Source: Dyella telluris (GTDB taxonomy: Bacteria > Pseudomonadota > Gammaproteobacteria > Xanthomonadales > Rhodanobacteraceae). From it: 64,000 nucleotides of DNA. Made by a program: the position numbers and the translations under genes. Shown here one piece after another: positions 18,369 through 26,788 of the stretch. Location: assembly GCF_014297575.1 (NCBI RefSeq), contig NZ_CP060412.1, positions 3,720,001 through 3,784,000 on the forward strand, written 5' to 3'. How positions within the stretch are numbered: position 1 is the first letter of the stretch; the number at the start of each line of letters is the position of its first letter. The notes beneath the pieces are model-generated. The model did not search any database, had not been told where the DNA came from, and saw nothing but the letters and a program-made list of their open reading frames with translations.

Positions 18369-18369
18369 G

Positions 18370-19275
18370 TCAGAGCACCGGTGCGTTGGCCATGGCGTGA
18401 TCGATCACGCGCATCGCGGCATCGCGTTCGGCGCCGTGCATGACCAGTCGCGGCGCGCGAACGCGTTCGCTGCCAAGGCCGACCTTTTCCTGCACCAGCT
18501 TGATGAGCTGCACGAACTTGGGCACCGTATCCAGGCGCAGCAGCGGCAGGAACCAGGCATAGAGTTCGGCGGCTGCATCGGCGCCGCCATCACGCGCCAG
18601 TTCGAACAGCTTCACCGACTCCTTCGGGTAGGCATTCACCAGGCCGGCGATCCAGCCCTTGGCGCCCATGGCCACGCCTTCGACGATGGCGTCGTCCATG
18701 CCCACCAGCAATACCAGGCGATTGCCCAGCAGCGAACGCAGCGCGGCGAAGCGGCGCACGTCGCCGGAGGATTCCTTCACCGCCTGCACGTTGGGGAATT
18801 CGTTGGCCAGTTCGGCGATCTGTTCCGGCGAGAAGTCGGTCTTGTAGGCAATGGGATTGTTGTAGAGCATGCACGGCAGGTCGGTGGCCGCGATCACGGC
18901 ACGCAGGTGCGCACCCATTTCACGCCAGTCGGTGGAGTACACGTACGGCGGCAGCACCATCAGGCCTGATGCGCCCAACGCCTTGGCTTCGCGTGCGAGG
19001 CGAACGGCCTCGTCGGTGGAGAGCGCGGCAATGCCCGGGATCACCGGTGCGCGACCGTCGAGGGCCTTGACCAGCGTGCGGATGATGGCCAGCTTTTCAT
19101 CGAAGGTGAGCGTGGCCGCTTCGCCCAGCGAGCCGAGCGGGACAATGCCCTTGCAGCCGCTGTCGATCATCGTGCGCGCGTGCTTGGCGAGGAAGTCGTG
19201 ATCGACCTGGCCATCGGCGGTGAACGGGGTGGTGATGGCGGGAATCACGCCGTGCCAGATGGATGCGTTGCTCAT
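18370..19275 (-). CDS. Delta1-pyrroline-4-hydroxy-2-carboxylate deaminase (DapA family)
   Basis: A 301-residue class I aldolase-fold protein of the dihydrodipicolinate synthase family. It should deaminate and dehydrate pyrroline-4-hydroxy-2-carboxylate to 2-oxoglutarate semialdehyde. The Schiff-base lysine is Lys167 in VQAVKESSGDVRR, with the partner tyrosine in CMLYNNPIAY (about 138), and GIVPLGSLGEAATLT replaces the GTTGE loop of true DapA. The loss of that Thr-Thr pair argues against lysine biosynthesis. It lies 2 bp after the FAD subunit gene and 1 bp before the semialdehyde dehydrogenase gene, inside a complete hydroxyproline operon. Confidence 0.92.
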   Translation of the reverse strand: MSNASIWHGVIPAITTPFTADGQVDHDFLAKHARTMIDSGCKGIVPLGSLGEAATLTFDEKLAIIRTLVKALDGRAPVIPGIAALSTDEAVRLAREAKALGASGLMVLPPYVYSTDWREMGAHLRAVIAATDLPCMLYNNPIAYKTDFSPEQIAELANEFPNVQAVKESSGDVRRFAALRSLLGNRLVLLVGMDDAIVEGVAMGAKGWIAGLVNAYPKESVKLFELARDGGADAAAELYAWFLPLLRLDTVPKFVQLIKLVQEKVGLGSERVRAPRLVMHGAERDAAMRVIDHAMANAPVL

Positions 19276-19277
19276 GG

Positions 19278-20564
19278 TCAGCTACCTCGGTATGCGTCGT
19301 CAGAAGGAAGGGTGGCAAGCCCGGCCAGCGTGGCCAGTCGGGCAGGAAAGAGGGGCGGGCGACCGCCACTGCGGGGAAAACGGCCCAGTTCGGCCAATGC
19401 GGTGCCGCAGATGCGGCCCTGGCAGGCGCCCATGCCGCAGCGCGTGGCGAGCTTGGCGGCACGTGCATCGGTAAAGCCGGCGAGCTCCCCCAAGCGGACG
19501 TCCTCGCAGCGGCACACCGTGGTGAGTACGTTGGCGAGTTGGTGCAGGCGCGGATCGAGCGCGAAGTGCTGCGCGAGCAAGGCACCGAAGCGCCGTTCGC
19601 TGTCGCGTTGCGGTCGCAGTGCGTTGGCGGCGGTGGTGTGGCCCGTAGCCATATGGCCCGCCATGGCGCCTTCGATGCGCGCCACCGCCAGTCCGCCGAT
19701 GCCGCCGGCTTCACCGGCGGCGTAAACCTGCGCCACGCTGGTGCGCAGCAAGGCATCGACTTTCACGCATGCATGCGTGTGGCTGTCATCCAGCGCACAA
19801 CCGAGCAACTGCGCCAGCTCGGTATTGGGCACCAGCCCATAGCCCACGGCGAGCAGGTCGCACTCCACGGACTCCATGCCATGCGGCGTGTCGATCTCCA
19901 CGCCCTGCAACGAGACGTCGCCATGGGCCTTGCGCACGAACGAACCGAAGCGATACGGCACGCCGGCGAGTCGCAGGCGCAGGCCGGCTGCCTGCCAGGC
20001 GCGTGCGGGCCAGTGCCGGAGTTGTCGCGCAAAGGCCATCACCGAGGACGAGGGCGCTTGTTCGTGAATGCCCACGACGCGCGCGCCGTGCTTGCGCAGC
20101 GTATCGGCGGCTGCGAGCAGCAAGGGACCGCTGCCGCCGATGACCACACGCTTGCCCTTCACTGGCCAGCCTTGCTTGGTCAGCGCCTGCAGGCCACCGG
20201 CACCGGTGACGCCAGGCAGGGTCCAGCCGGGGAAGGGCAGCAACAGTTCGCGTGCGCCGGTGGCGAGCACCAGCGAGCCGTATGAAAGCAGGGCGGAGCC
20301 CGCGGGATGCTCCACGCGAAGCGCCGTTCCTTCAGTGGCGATCACGCTGTGACGCGCCAGCACGTCCACGCCCTGCAGGCCGTCGATAGCTTGCTGTGCA
20401 GCGCGCGGCGCGGGATGCTGCACATCGTGTCGCCACACCTGTCCGCCGGGGCGTGGCTGTGCGTCGAGCAGGCCCACGCGCGCACCGTGCGATGCGGCGG
20501 TCTGCGCAGCCGCAAGCCCTGCCGGGCCAGCGCCGATGACCAGAACGTCGTAATGCTCACGCAT
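19278..20564 (-). CDS. D-hydroxyproline dehydrogenase, FAD/[2Fe-2S] alpha subunit
   Basis: A 428-residue FAD/NAD(P)-binding oxidoreductase. The N-terminal dinucleotide motif is VLVIGAGPAGLAAAQTAASHG, and a second nucleotide-binding motif VVIGGSGPLLLAAADTL lies near residue 140. The C-terminus has a BFD-like cluster with cysteines in CRCEDV and CGMGACQGRICG. This is the large subunit of the heterotrimeric oxidases/dehydrogenases of the octopine/sarcosine/D-hydroxyproline type. It overlaps the small [2Fe-2S] subunit gene by 8 bp. With that subunit and the DadA-like subunit it would oxidise D-hydroxyproline to pyrroline-4-hydroxy-2-carboxylate. Confidence 0.88.
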   Translation of the reverse strand: MREHYDVLVIGAGPAGLAAAQTAASHGARVGLLDAQPRPGGQVWRHDVQHPAPRAAQQAIDGLQGVDVLARHSVIATEGTALRVEHPAGSALLSYGSLVLATGARELLLPFPGWTLPGVTGAGGLQALTKQGWPVKGKRVVIGGSGPLLLAAADTLRKHGARVVGIHEQAPSSSVMAFARQLRHWPARAWQAAGLRLRLAGVPYRFGSFVRKAHGDVSLQGVEIDTPHGMESVECDLLAVGYGLVPNTELAQLLGCALDDSHTHACVKVDALLRTSVAQVYAAGEAGGIGGLAVARIEGAMAGHMATGHTTAANALRPQRDSERRFGALLAQHFALDPRLHQLANVLTTVCRCEDVRLGELAGFTDARAAKLATRCGMGACQGRICGTALAELGRFPRSGGRPPLFPARLATLAGLATLPSDDAYRGS

Positions 20565-20802
20565 CGGTCATCACCTGCATGCCTTCGCTGACCGGTGTCA
20601 TGCATGCACGCACATGGGCAACGCCATCCACCGTCACGCGGCACTCAAAGCACACACCCATGCCACACAGCGGCGCGCGCATGGTTTCACGCACGGAACG
20701 ACGGAAGTGCAGGGTCTGGTGCGCCACTGCCGCGGCGACGCTCGCACCCGCGGGCACGTCTACCGGTTGACCATTCACGGTGAGTCGAATCCGCGCGCTC
20801 AT
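20557..20802 (-). CDS. D-hydroxyproline dehydrogenase, small [2Fe-2S] subunit
   Basis: An 81-residue ferredoxin-like subunit. VNGQPVDVPAGASVAAAV is the N-terminal ubiquitin-like fold, and the cluster cysteines are in CGMGVCFEC and the later RACMTPV, matching the C-x4-C-x2-C...C spacing of the SoxD/HcnA-like Fer2_4 family. The gene overlaps both neighbours (4 bp with the DadA-like gene, 8 bp with the FAD gene), which implies equimolar, coupled translation of three subunits of one complex. Confidence 0.9.
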   Translation of the reverse strand: MSARIRLTVNGQPVDVPAGASVAAAVAHQTLHFRRSVRETMRAPLCGMGVCFECRVTVDGVAHVRACMTPVSEGMQVMTDA

Positions 20803-21911
20803 GCGGCCATCCTCGAGGGCGAATACGGCGCCGGATCAATCGCCGGCTGACGTCCGTGAATCAGGTCGATCATCAGTTTTGCGCTGCCCAGTGCCGTGGT
20901 GACACCCAGGCCCTCGTGGCCCGCCGCCACCCACTGGTCGATGCCACCGGGTACGGCACCGAGGTAGGGCCGACCATCGGGCGTGGTGGGGCGAAAACCG
21001 GTCCAGATGCGCAGTGCCTGCAGTTCACGCAGTCGCGGCACGAAGCTGAAACTGCGCTCCAGCATGCGTTGCACCATCGCGGGCGACACGGTGGCATCGT
21101 TGGCGTGGAATTCGCGCGATGAGCCAATCAGGATCTGCCCCGTGGGCCGCGGTTGCACGTTGAACGCCACGCTGCTGTCCGCATCGCCATGGGCGCTGTC
21201 GGCATAACCCAGTTCCAGCAGCTGGTGGCGGATCAGATCCGGATAGCGGTCGGTGATGACCAGATGCCCCTTGCGTGCACGCATCGGCAGCATCGGCAGC
21301 AAGGCGGGCAGGGCACAGCCGGTGGCGACCAGTACGGGGCCCGAGAGTCGCGTGTCGTCATCCAGTCGCACGCCGCCGCGCTCAAGCGACTGCGCACGAA
21401 GGCCCGCGTAAAGTCGCGCACCGCGCGCCTGCGCACGTTGCATCAGGACGTTCGCCACGCGCGGCGGATACACCACGGCTTCGCGCGGCACCAGCATGCC
21501 GCCGGCCAGGCCCGCCACCAGGGCGGGCTCCTGTTCGTAGAGCGCCTGCGCATCGAGCGGGTGCGCTTCGATGCCGGCCGCCTTCAAGCGCGCGACACGT
21601 TCGCCAGCAGCGGCGAGTTCGCGGTCGTTGCGCGCCACCCACAGCGTGCCGCAGCGACTGAACTCGGCTTCCTTGAGATCGGAAAACGCCTCCCACTGGC
21701 CAAGCGAGTAGCGCGCCAGCGCAAGTTCGGCCGGATCGTCGTCCATCGCCACCAGATGTCCCATCGCCGCCGCCGTGGCACCGCCCCCGATGGGGCCCGG
21801 CTCCACGATGGCCACGCGCATGCCTTCGGCGCTGGCGGCATCGGCGCAACTGGCACCGATGATGCCGGCGCCGATGACGATCAGGTCGAAGGTGGTGGCG
21901 TTGCCGTTCAT
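20799..21911 (-). CDS. D-hydroxyproline dehydrogenase, DadA-like FAD subunit
   Basis: A 370-residue D-amino-acid oxidase-fold flavoprotein. It begins with the dinucleotide motif [19 protein letters not shown] and ends with the typical [21 protein letters not shown] flavin-contact segment (in two pieces). [14 protein letters not shown] resembles the DadA substrate/flavin loop. It overlaps the epimerase gene upstream by 4 bp and the [2Fe-2S] gene downstream by 4 bp (ATGA). In the pathway it should carry the site that oxidises D-hydroxyproline; a stand-alone D-amino-acid dehydrogenase is less likely because of the coupled subunits. Confidence 0.88.
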   Translation of the reverse strand: MNGNATTFDLIVIGAGIIGASCADAASAEGMRVAIVEPGPIGGGATAAAMGHLVAMDDDPAELALARYSLGQWEAFSDLKEAEFSRCGTLWVARNDRELAAAGERVARLKAAGIEAHPLDAQALYEQEPALVAGLAGGMLVPREAVVYPPRVANVLMQRAQARGARLYAGLRAQSLERGGVRLDDDTRLSGPVLVATGCALPALLPMLPMRARKGHLVITDRYPDLIRHQLLELGYADSAHGDADSSVAFNVQPRPTGQILIGSSREFHANDATVSPAMVQRMLERSFSFVPRLRELQALRIWTGFRPTTPDGRPYLGAVPGGIDQWVAAGHEGLGVTTALGSAKLMIDLIHGRQPAIDPAPYSPSRMAA

Positions 21912-22849
21912 TCCGCGCCGCTACCCCACGTAAAGGCATCGGCTTCATCGAACATCAGCGTGCTGCGGGCCACCACGAAGGCGGTGCCGGTGATCTGCGG
22001 GCGCACGCCGCGCGTGCCGTGCGTGTAGCGGCCTTCGAATACGCTGCCCAGAATGCTTTCCTGCATCCACACCGCGCCCGGCGCCAGCGTGCCGTCGGCG
22101 GCGAGGCAGGCCAGCTTGGCGCTGGTGCCGGTTCCGCAGGGCGAGCGGTCATAGGCAAGACCGGGGCACAACACGAAGTTCCGGCCGTCCAGTCCGGCAA
22201 CCGGCGACTTCGTGTTGACCTCGATGTGATCGATCTCGCCGCCTTGATCGCCGGTGATGCCGTTGGCCTCCAGCGCGTGGCGCACGGCTTCGGTGTAGGT
22301 GGTGAGCGCGCGCTGATGCTGGATCTCCACCGGCAGCGGCGTGTCATGCGTGATGAAGAACCAGTTGCCGCCCCAGGCAATGTCGCCGGTGACGGTGCCG
22401 TAACCGGGCACGTCCACGCTGACATTGGTGGCGTGGCGATAGCTTTCCACGTTGTCGATGGTGACGCGGCCATCCTCGTGCAATTCCGCACCCACCGTGC
22501 CTACCGGCGTGTCGATGCGGTGCTTGCCGGGGCCGATGCGTCCCATGTGCTGCAGCGTGCGCACCAGGCCGATGGTGCCGTGGCCGCACATGCCCAGATA
22601 CGACACGTTGTTGAAGTAGATCACGCTGGCGCACGCGCCTTCTGTCTGCGGCGGAAGCAGCAGCGCACCCACCACCGTGCTTGATCCGCGCGGCTCGCAG
22701 GCAATGGCGCTGCGCCACTTGTCGAAGTCGCGACGGAAGCGCTCGCGCTGTTCCATCAACGAACCGTTGCCCAGGTCAGGGAAGCCGGCGATCACGACGC
22801 GAGTCGGTTCGCCACCGGTATGAGAGTCGATCACGTCTATGGTATGCAT
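21908..22849 (-). CDS. 4-hydroxyproline 2-epimerase
   Basis: A 313-residue proline-racemase-family enzyme converting trans-4-L-hydroxyproline to cis-4-D-hydroxyproline. Both catalytic cysteines are present: Cys88 in [13 protein letters not shown] and Cys238 in [14 protein letters not shown], which separates epimerases from the Thr-containing dehydratases. The conserved start [17 protein letters not shown] places the ATG at 22847-22849, despite a weak Shine-Dalgarno sequence. It is the first gene of the operon and reads divergently from the PAS-AraC regulator. Confidence 0.93.
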   Translation of the reverse strand: MHTIDVIDSHTGGEPTRVVIAGFPDLGNGSLMEQRERFRRDFDKWRSAIACEPRGSSTVVGALLLPPQTEGACASVIYFNNVSYLGMCGHGTIGLVRTLQHMGRIGPGKHRIDTPVGTVGAELHEDGRVTIDNVESYRHATNVSVDVPGYGTVTGDIAWGGNWFFITHDTPLPVEIQHQRALTTYTEAVRHALEANGITGDQGGEIDHIEVNTKSPVAGLDGRNFVLCPGLAYDRSPCGTGTSAKLACLAADGTLAPGAVWMQESILGSVFEGRYTHGTRGVRPQITGTAFVVARSTLMFDEADAFTWGSGAE

Positions 22850-22996
22850 GGAGCTTATGCTCGCGCCGCTCCCCCAGGTGGGTCTAGAAAAGCTTGACCC
22901 CGGGCGATGCGGAATTCGGCACAATGGAAATTCACGTGATTGCCTTATGCTGCAGTCGCAGCAAGGCCCGGCGCGGGTTGGAGGGTTCCCATCGAG
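22850..22996. promoter_or_regulatory. Divergent control region of the hydroxyproline operon and its regulator
   Basis: 147 bp between the epimerase (minus) and regulator (plus) starts, so both promoters and the AraC-type binding site must lie here or just inside the genes. TTGACC at 22894-22899 is a plausible -35 element towards the regulator, but spacing to CACAAT (22920-22925) is 20 bp, longer than ideal. No convincing direct repeat was identified by eye. Confidence 0.5.
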
Positions 22997-23734
22997 ATGA
23001 AGATTTCCGCCGACGAACTGGAAGCGCTATTCGACGCCGTACCCGACGTCGTGTTCTTCGTGAAGGACGCGCAGGGTCGCTATACACACGCCAATCTCAC
23101 GCTGGTGAGGCGGCTGGGTTTGAAGCACCGCAGCGATGTGATCGGTCGCGACGTTACCGAATTGTTCCCGAAGGCGCTGGCTGGTTCGTATGCCACGCAG
23201 GATCAGCGTGTACTCGACGGCGAAGTGATCGAAAACCAGCTCGAAGTACACATGTTCGCCAACCGCGTCACGGGCTGGTGCCTCACCTGCAAGCGGCCAC
23301 TGCGGCAACGTGGCGACGTGCGCGGTATCGTCGGCATTTCACGCGATCTTGGCCGTCCAGACGGGCGGCATCCCACTTATGCACGCCTGCGTCGCGTGCT
23401 GGCCCATCTGCAGGAGCATTTCGCCGAAGGCGTGCGCGTGGCGCACCTGGCTGAACTCGCCGACCTTTCCGTGGCGCAATTGGAGCGTCATTTCCGCAAG
23501 GTGTTCCAGCTGACGCCGCAGCAGCTGCAGACCAAGCTGCGCATCGAAGAGGCCATGCGTCGGTTGCACGGTGGCGACAGCATCGCGTCGATTGGCCTGG
23601 CCTGCGGCTTTGCCGATCAGAGCGCGTTCGCCCGCCAGTTCAAGGCCACGGTAGGCATGACGCCGCGCGACTACCGCGCCGTGGTGGCCTCATCCGGCAA
23701 CCACCGGGCGCCCGAACCCGAACTGGTGTCCTGA
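22997..23734 (+). CDS. PAS-AraC transcriptional regulator of the hydroxyproline locus
   Basis: About 245 residues from ATG 22997, with GGAGGG upstream. The N-terminal PAS domain (about 5-120) has [27 protein letters not shown] split over its first strands and [11 protein letters not shown]. The C-terminal AraC double helix-turn-helix (about 130-235) has [19 protein letters not shown] and [24 protein letters not shown]. The usual AraC cupin sensor is absent, so the ligand is probably sensed by the PAS domain. It is divergent from the epimerase gene and is followed by a strong hairpin. Regulation of the operon by hydroxyproline or an intermediate is inferred. Confidence 0.88.
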   Translation: MKISADELEALFDAVPDVVFFVKDAQGRYTHANLTLVRRLGLKHRSDVIGRDVTELFPKALAGSYATQDQRVLDGEVIENQLEVHMFANRVTGWCLTCKRPLRQRGDVRGIVGISRDLGRPDGRHPTYARLRRVLAHLQEHFAEGVRVAHLAELADLSVAQLERHFRKVFQLTPQQLQTKLRIEEAMRRLHGGDSIASIGLACGFADQSAFARQFKATVGMTPRDYRAVVASSGNHRAPEPELVS

Positions 23735-23740
23735 CAAAAA

Positions 23741-23765
23741 AGCCCCGCATGCGCGGGGCTCTTCT
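23741..23765. terminator. Bidirectional hairpin terminator
   Basis: AGCCCCGC-atg-cGCGGGGCT followed by CTTCT on the plus strand and preceded by AAAAAA (T6 on the minus strand). It lies between the convergent regulator gene and the YXWGXW lipoprotein gene and can serve both. Confidence 0.85.
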
Positions 23766-23786
23766 GGGTGGTGCCAGGGGAGGGGA

Positions 23787-24146
23787 TCAGCCCTGCACCC
23801 ACACGCCGACGTTGAGATGCCAGCCGTCGTTGTGCTGCACGTAGTGCGGGTGCACGTAGTGGTAGCCCGGACGCTCGGCTTCCCAGTGGCCGTGCATGGC
23901 GATGTACTGGTGGCCGTTCCAGTGCCAGTAACCGCGAGCCCAAACGTAGCCCGGGCGATGCGGCGGCTCTTCTTCGACCAGCACGGTCGGCGGCGGCTGC
24001 GGAGCTACCACTTCCACATATTCACGCTGCACCACCGGCTGCTCGACCACGACGGGACGCGGATGGGGGTGGGGCGCGGGTTGCTCCACGACGCAGCCGC
24101 TGGCCAGCAGGGTCAGGGCGGTCAGTGCGACGAAACGAATCGACAT
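23787..24146 (-). CDS. YXWGXW-repeat lipoprotein
   Basis: A 119-residue protein with a lipoprotein signal (LLASGC, Cys at about 18). A proline/valine-rich spacer (PAPHPHPRPVVVEQPVV) follows, then aromatic repeats RPGYVWARGYWHWNGHQY and MHGHWEAERPGYHYV. This pattern is the YXWGXW/BcpO-related family, found on the envelope of many proteobacteria with no established function. A second, non-lipidated relative lies 220 bp upstream on the same strand, suggesting duplication. Confidence 0.75.
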   Translation of the reverse strand: MSIRFVALTALTLLASGCVVEQPAPHPHPRPVVVEQPVVQREYVEVVAPQPPPTVLVEEEPPHRPGYVWARGYWHWNGHQYIAMHGHWEAERPGYHYVHPHYVQHNDGWHLNVGVWVQG

Positions 24147-24363
24147 AGATGGATGGCCTTTGTGAAGGTTGGGTGATTGCTGGAAGCGGACGATGCCGCG
24201 TAAGGCTGTGGGTCACCTTTCTTGCGAGCAGTCAGTTTTTTCTTTTATTGCAAGTATTTACGATGACTTTGTGGTCGGCCTTGGATGGCTTTCGTGGCTA
24301 TGTGGCTGACGGGGCTCGACGAGATCCGGGGTGCCTCCGCGGTAGCCGCAAGGAGCTACGGCA

Positions 24364-24690
24364 TCAGTGACCCCAGCTGTTGTCATGCCAGCGCCAGCCA
24401 TCGCGGGCGTGCTCCCAGTGGCCGGGGCGATAGACGTAACCCGGCCGGACGCGCACCCAGGAACCGGTCACCCACAGATGCTGGCGACCATCCCAGCGCC
24501 AGTAGCCCGGCGACCAGACGTAACCGGCGCGCGGGGGCGGAACCTCTTCAACACGCGGCGGCGGGGGAGCGACACCCACGGCCACCGACACGGATACGCC
24601 GGCGGCGGCATCGGGGGCGTAGGTCATGGCGCCGGCGCTGGCGATACCCAGTGCGGCGAGCAAGGCCAGTCTGCGGGTCGTGCTGAGCAT
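24364..24690 (-). CDS. YXWGXW-repeat secreted protein
   Basis: 108 residues from ATG 24688-24690 (MLSTTRRLALLAALGIA); AAAGGAG lies nine bases upstream, inside a longer alternative frame, which supports this start. The signal peptide ends near APDAAA. Then comes a VSVSVAVGVAPPPPRVEEVPPP linker (two overlapping parts) and RAGYVWSPGYWRWDGRQHLW and RPGYVYRPGHWEHARDGWRW repeats. It resembles the neighbouring lipoprotein in its aromatic repeats but lacks the lipid-anchored cysteine. Confidence 0.75.
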   Translation of the reverse strand: MLSTTRRLALLAALGIASAGAMTYAPDAAAGVSVSVAVGVAPPPPRVEEVPPPRAGYVWSPGYWRWDGRQHLWVTGSWVRVRPGYVYRPGHWEHARDGWRWHDNSWGH

Positions 24691-24830
24691 GATGTCGTCT
24701 CCTTTCATCGATCGGCCGCACCGTGCGGCTTCATGGCGGGGAACGCCGGATTTCCCTGACGTGTTGACGGTGGTTGCCTGGCTTGTTCAGGTTTGTGGAG
24801 GCTGACGACATTCAGCTGTTCAGTTTTCAT

Positions 24831-24862
24831 CACGACAAAAGAACGAACGGTCGTGCTATTTT
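24831..24862 (+). promoter_or_regulatory. Probable TetR operator and -10 region
   Basis: CACGAC (24831-24836) and GTCGTG (24850-24855) form an inverted repeat that encloses the inner dyad ACGAaCGgTCGT (24843-24854), followed by TATTTT. It sits just before the TetR gene start at 24869, the usual place for autorepression. Confidence 0.6.
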
Positions 24863-24868
24863 CGGGGC

Positions 24869-25492
24869 ATGAACGCAATCCCCCACGGCAAGCGCGCGGC
24901 CACGCGCGAACTCATCCTGGAACACGCCTATGCATTGGCTCGCCGCGAGGGCCTGGAAGGGCTCTCCATCGGTTCGCTGGCGCAGGACGTGGGCATGTCC
25001 AAGAGCGGCGTGTTCGCCCATTTCGGTTCGCGCGAAGAGCTGCAGCTCGCTGTGCTGGAAGCGGGGCAGCTGCGTTTCCTGACCCAGGTGAAGTGGCCGG
25101 CGCTGAAATTGCCGCGCGGGTTACCGCGCGTGCGCGCCATCGTGGCGAACTGGGTGGAGTGGGGACGCGAGTACCAGAGCGGCTGCGTGTTGCTCACCGC
25201 CGCGAGCGAGTACGACGGCCGCGAAGGCCCGTTGCATGACCAGGTCACCCGGCAACAGGCTGGATGGCGACAGGAGATGTGTCGCGCCATCGAACACGCC
25301 GTGCAGAACGGAGAGCTGGGCACGGATACCGACCCCGCGCAGCTCGCCTTCGAGATCTACGCCCTCATGCTGGGCCTGCACCACGACGCGGCCCTGTTCG
25401 GTTTTGACGACGCACGCCAACACACGCTGGCCGCCTTCGAACGCCTGATCACCAGTTACAGCCCGCAGCCGGAGCGGAGGACTGCGCCATGA
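24869..25492 (+). CDS. TetR/AcrR family transcriptional regulator
   Basis: A 207-residue repressor. The N-terminal helix-turn-helix has LEGLSIGSLAQDVGMSKSGV followed by FAHFGSREELQLAVLEAG, the standard TetR DNA-binding layout (about 10-60). The rest is a helical ligand/dimer domain of the TetR_C_6-like type. It overlaps the alpha/beta-hydrolase gene by 4 bp (ATGA) and carries a palindromic operator upstream, so it likely controls its own two-gene operon. Confidence 0.9.
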   Translation: MNAIPHGKRAATRELILEHAYALARREGLEGLSIGSLAQDVGMSKSGVFAHFGSREELQLAVLEAGQLRFLTQVKWPALKLPRGLPRVRAIVANWVEWGREYQSGCVLLTAASEYDGREGPLHDQVTRQQAGWRQEMCRAIEHAVQNGELGTDTDPAQLAFEIYALMLGLHHDAALFGFDDARQHTLAAFERLITSYSPQPERRTAP

Positions 25493-26427
25493 CCCGCCAA
25501 GCCCGCCCTGCCGCCAAAACCCATCGCCGTGGTCCCGGTGTCATCACGCTCGGCGCGGTTCGCGCCGGTTTCGCCGTGGGCAGCCGCATCGCCCCCGCCC
25601 GTGCGGTGAAGCGCGCGGTGCGTATCTTCATCACGCCGTTCTCCAGCAGCCGCAAGCGTGCGCAGGCGGCGCGGCCCGATGCCGACATGCAACGCGGCGA
25701 GCTGACGGTCAACGGCCAGCGCATCGCCACCTATACCTGGGGTGATCCGACGAAGCAGCCTTACGTGTTGCTCGTGCACGGCTGGTCCAGCTTCGGCCTG
25801 CGCTACCAGCCCTGGGTACAGCCCTTGCGTGAGATGGGCTACGCGCTGGTGGCCTTCGACCAGCCAGGCCATGGCCTCAGCGGCGGGCAGCACTGCACGC
25901 TGCCGGACTTCATCGAGACCGTGCGCGACGTAGGCCGCCACTTCGGCGATGCCGAACTCACCATCGCCCATTCGCTGGGCGGCGCGGCCGCGGCGCTGGC
26001 GCAGGGCGAGGCGTGGCATTCGAAGAAGCTCATCCTTATTGCCCCCGCTGCCGATCCGGTGGCCGCCACGCAGCGCTTTACCCGTTTCGTGCGGCTGGGC
26101 GGGCACCTGACCGGCCGCATGCACGCCAGTCTGGAGGCCATGACCGGCATCAACATCCACGACCTGCAGGTGCATCGCCACCTGCCGGCGCTGGGCCAGC
26201 CGGCACTGATCGTCCATGACATGGACGACCACGACGTGCCCTGGGCCGAAGGTGAGCGCTACACGCGCCACTGGCATGGCGCGCGGCTTCACACCACTCA
26301 AGGGCTCGGGCACCACAAGGTGCTGGACGCCCCGGAGGTGATCGAGGTGTCGCTGGCCTTCCTGCGCGGCGAGGAGGTCGGCGAACGCGTCGTCTCGTCG
26401 CCCAATCTGCCGTTTGGGGACAGCTGA
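25489..26427 (+). CDS. Alpha/beta hydrolase
   Basis: A 312-residue hydrolase of the alpha/beta fold. After a basic N-terminal stretch the core begins VLLVHGWSSFGLRYQPW (oxyanion HG), then VAFDQPGHGLSGG, the nucleophile elbow IAHSLGGAAAA (Ser about 160), a late acid near DMDDHDVP and the catalytic His in GLGHHKVLD. Unusually, the elbow is A-H-S-L-G rather than G-x-S-x-G. It is translationally coupled to the TetR gene, a common arrangement for substrate-induced esterases. The substrate is unknown. Confidence 0.88.
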   Translation: MTRQARPAAKTHRRGPGVITLGAVRAGFAVGSRIAPARAVKRAVRIFITPFSSSRKRAQAARPDADMQRGELTVNGQRIATYTWGDPTKQPYVLLVHGWSSFGLRYQPWVQPLREMGYALVAFDQPGHGLSGGQHCTLPDFIETVRDVGRHFGDAELTIAHSLGGAAAALAQGEAWHSKKLILIAPAADPVAATQRFTRFVRLGGHLTGRMHASLEAMTGINIHDLQVHRHLPALGQPALIVHDMDDHDVPWAEGERYTRHWHGARLHTTQGLGHHKVLDAPEVIEVSLAFLRGEEVGERVVSSPNLPFGDS

Positions 26428-26788
26428 GCGACAGCAGGCGACCCATCGGGCCCCAAGTTCTGTAGGAGCGCACTTGTGCGCGACAGCCCGGCAAAGCGGC
26501 GCCTCGCGACTCTTCGCTCGCCCTCAGGGGGGGCGCAACAAATGGGCATGCCGGAAGCTCCCACCGGTGGGAGCGAACGCTGTGCGCGACAACCTGACGG
26601 AACGATGACGCCGTCATGCCGAGGTCGCGCCCAAGTGCGCTCCTACAGGCGTGCTCGTGCTCTGGCTGGCCAATACCCCGGCGCACGTTTCGGCAATAAA
26701 ATCAGTCCGCCACCGCGCCGCAACATGTTCCAAACGTAACCATCCACTAAAATCCGGAGTCCGACGCACCGCAGTCCCCGGAGTCCCC
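26428..26788. repeat. REP-containing leader upstream of icmF
   Basis: Holds a long REP pair (26461-26648) with arms TGTAGGAGCGCACTTGTGCG and GCGCCCAAGTGCGCTCCTACA-like sequence, plus an internal GGTGGGAGCGAACGCTGTGCG half-element near 26565. The remaining 130 bp must carry the icmF promoter; no convincing -35/-10 pair was picked out. Confidence 0.65.
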
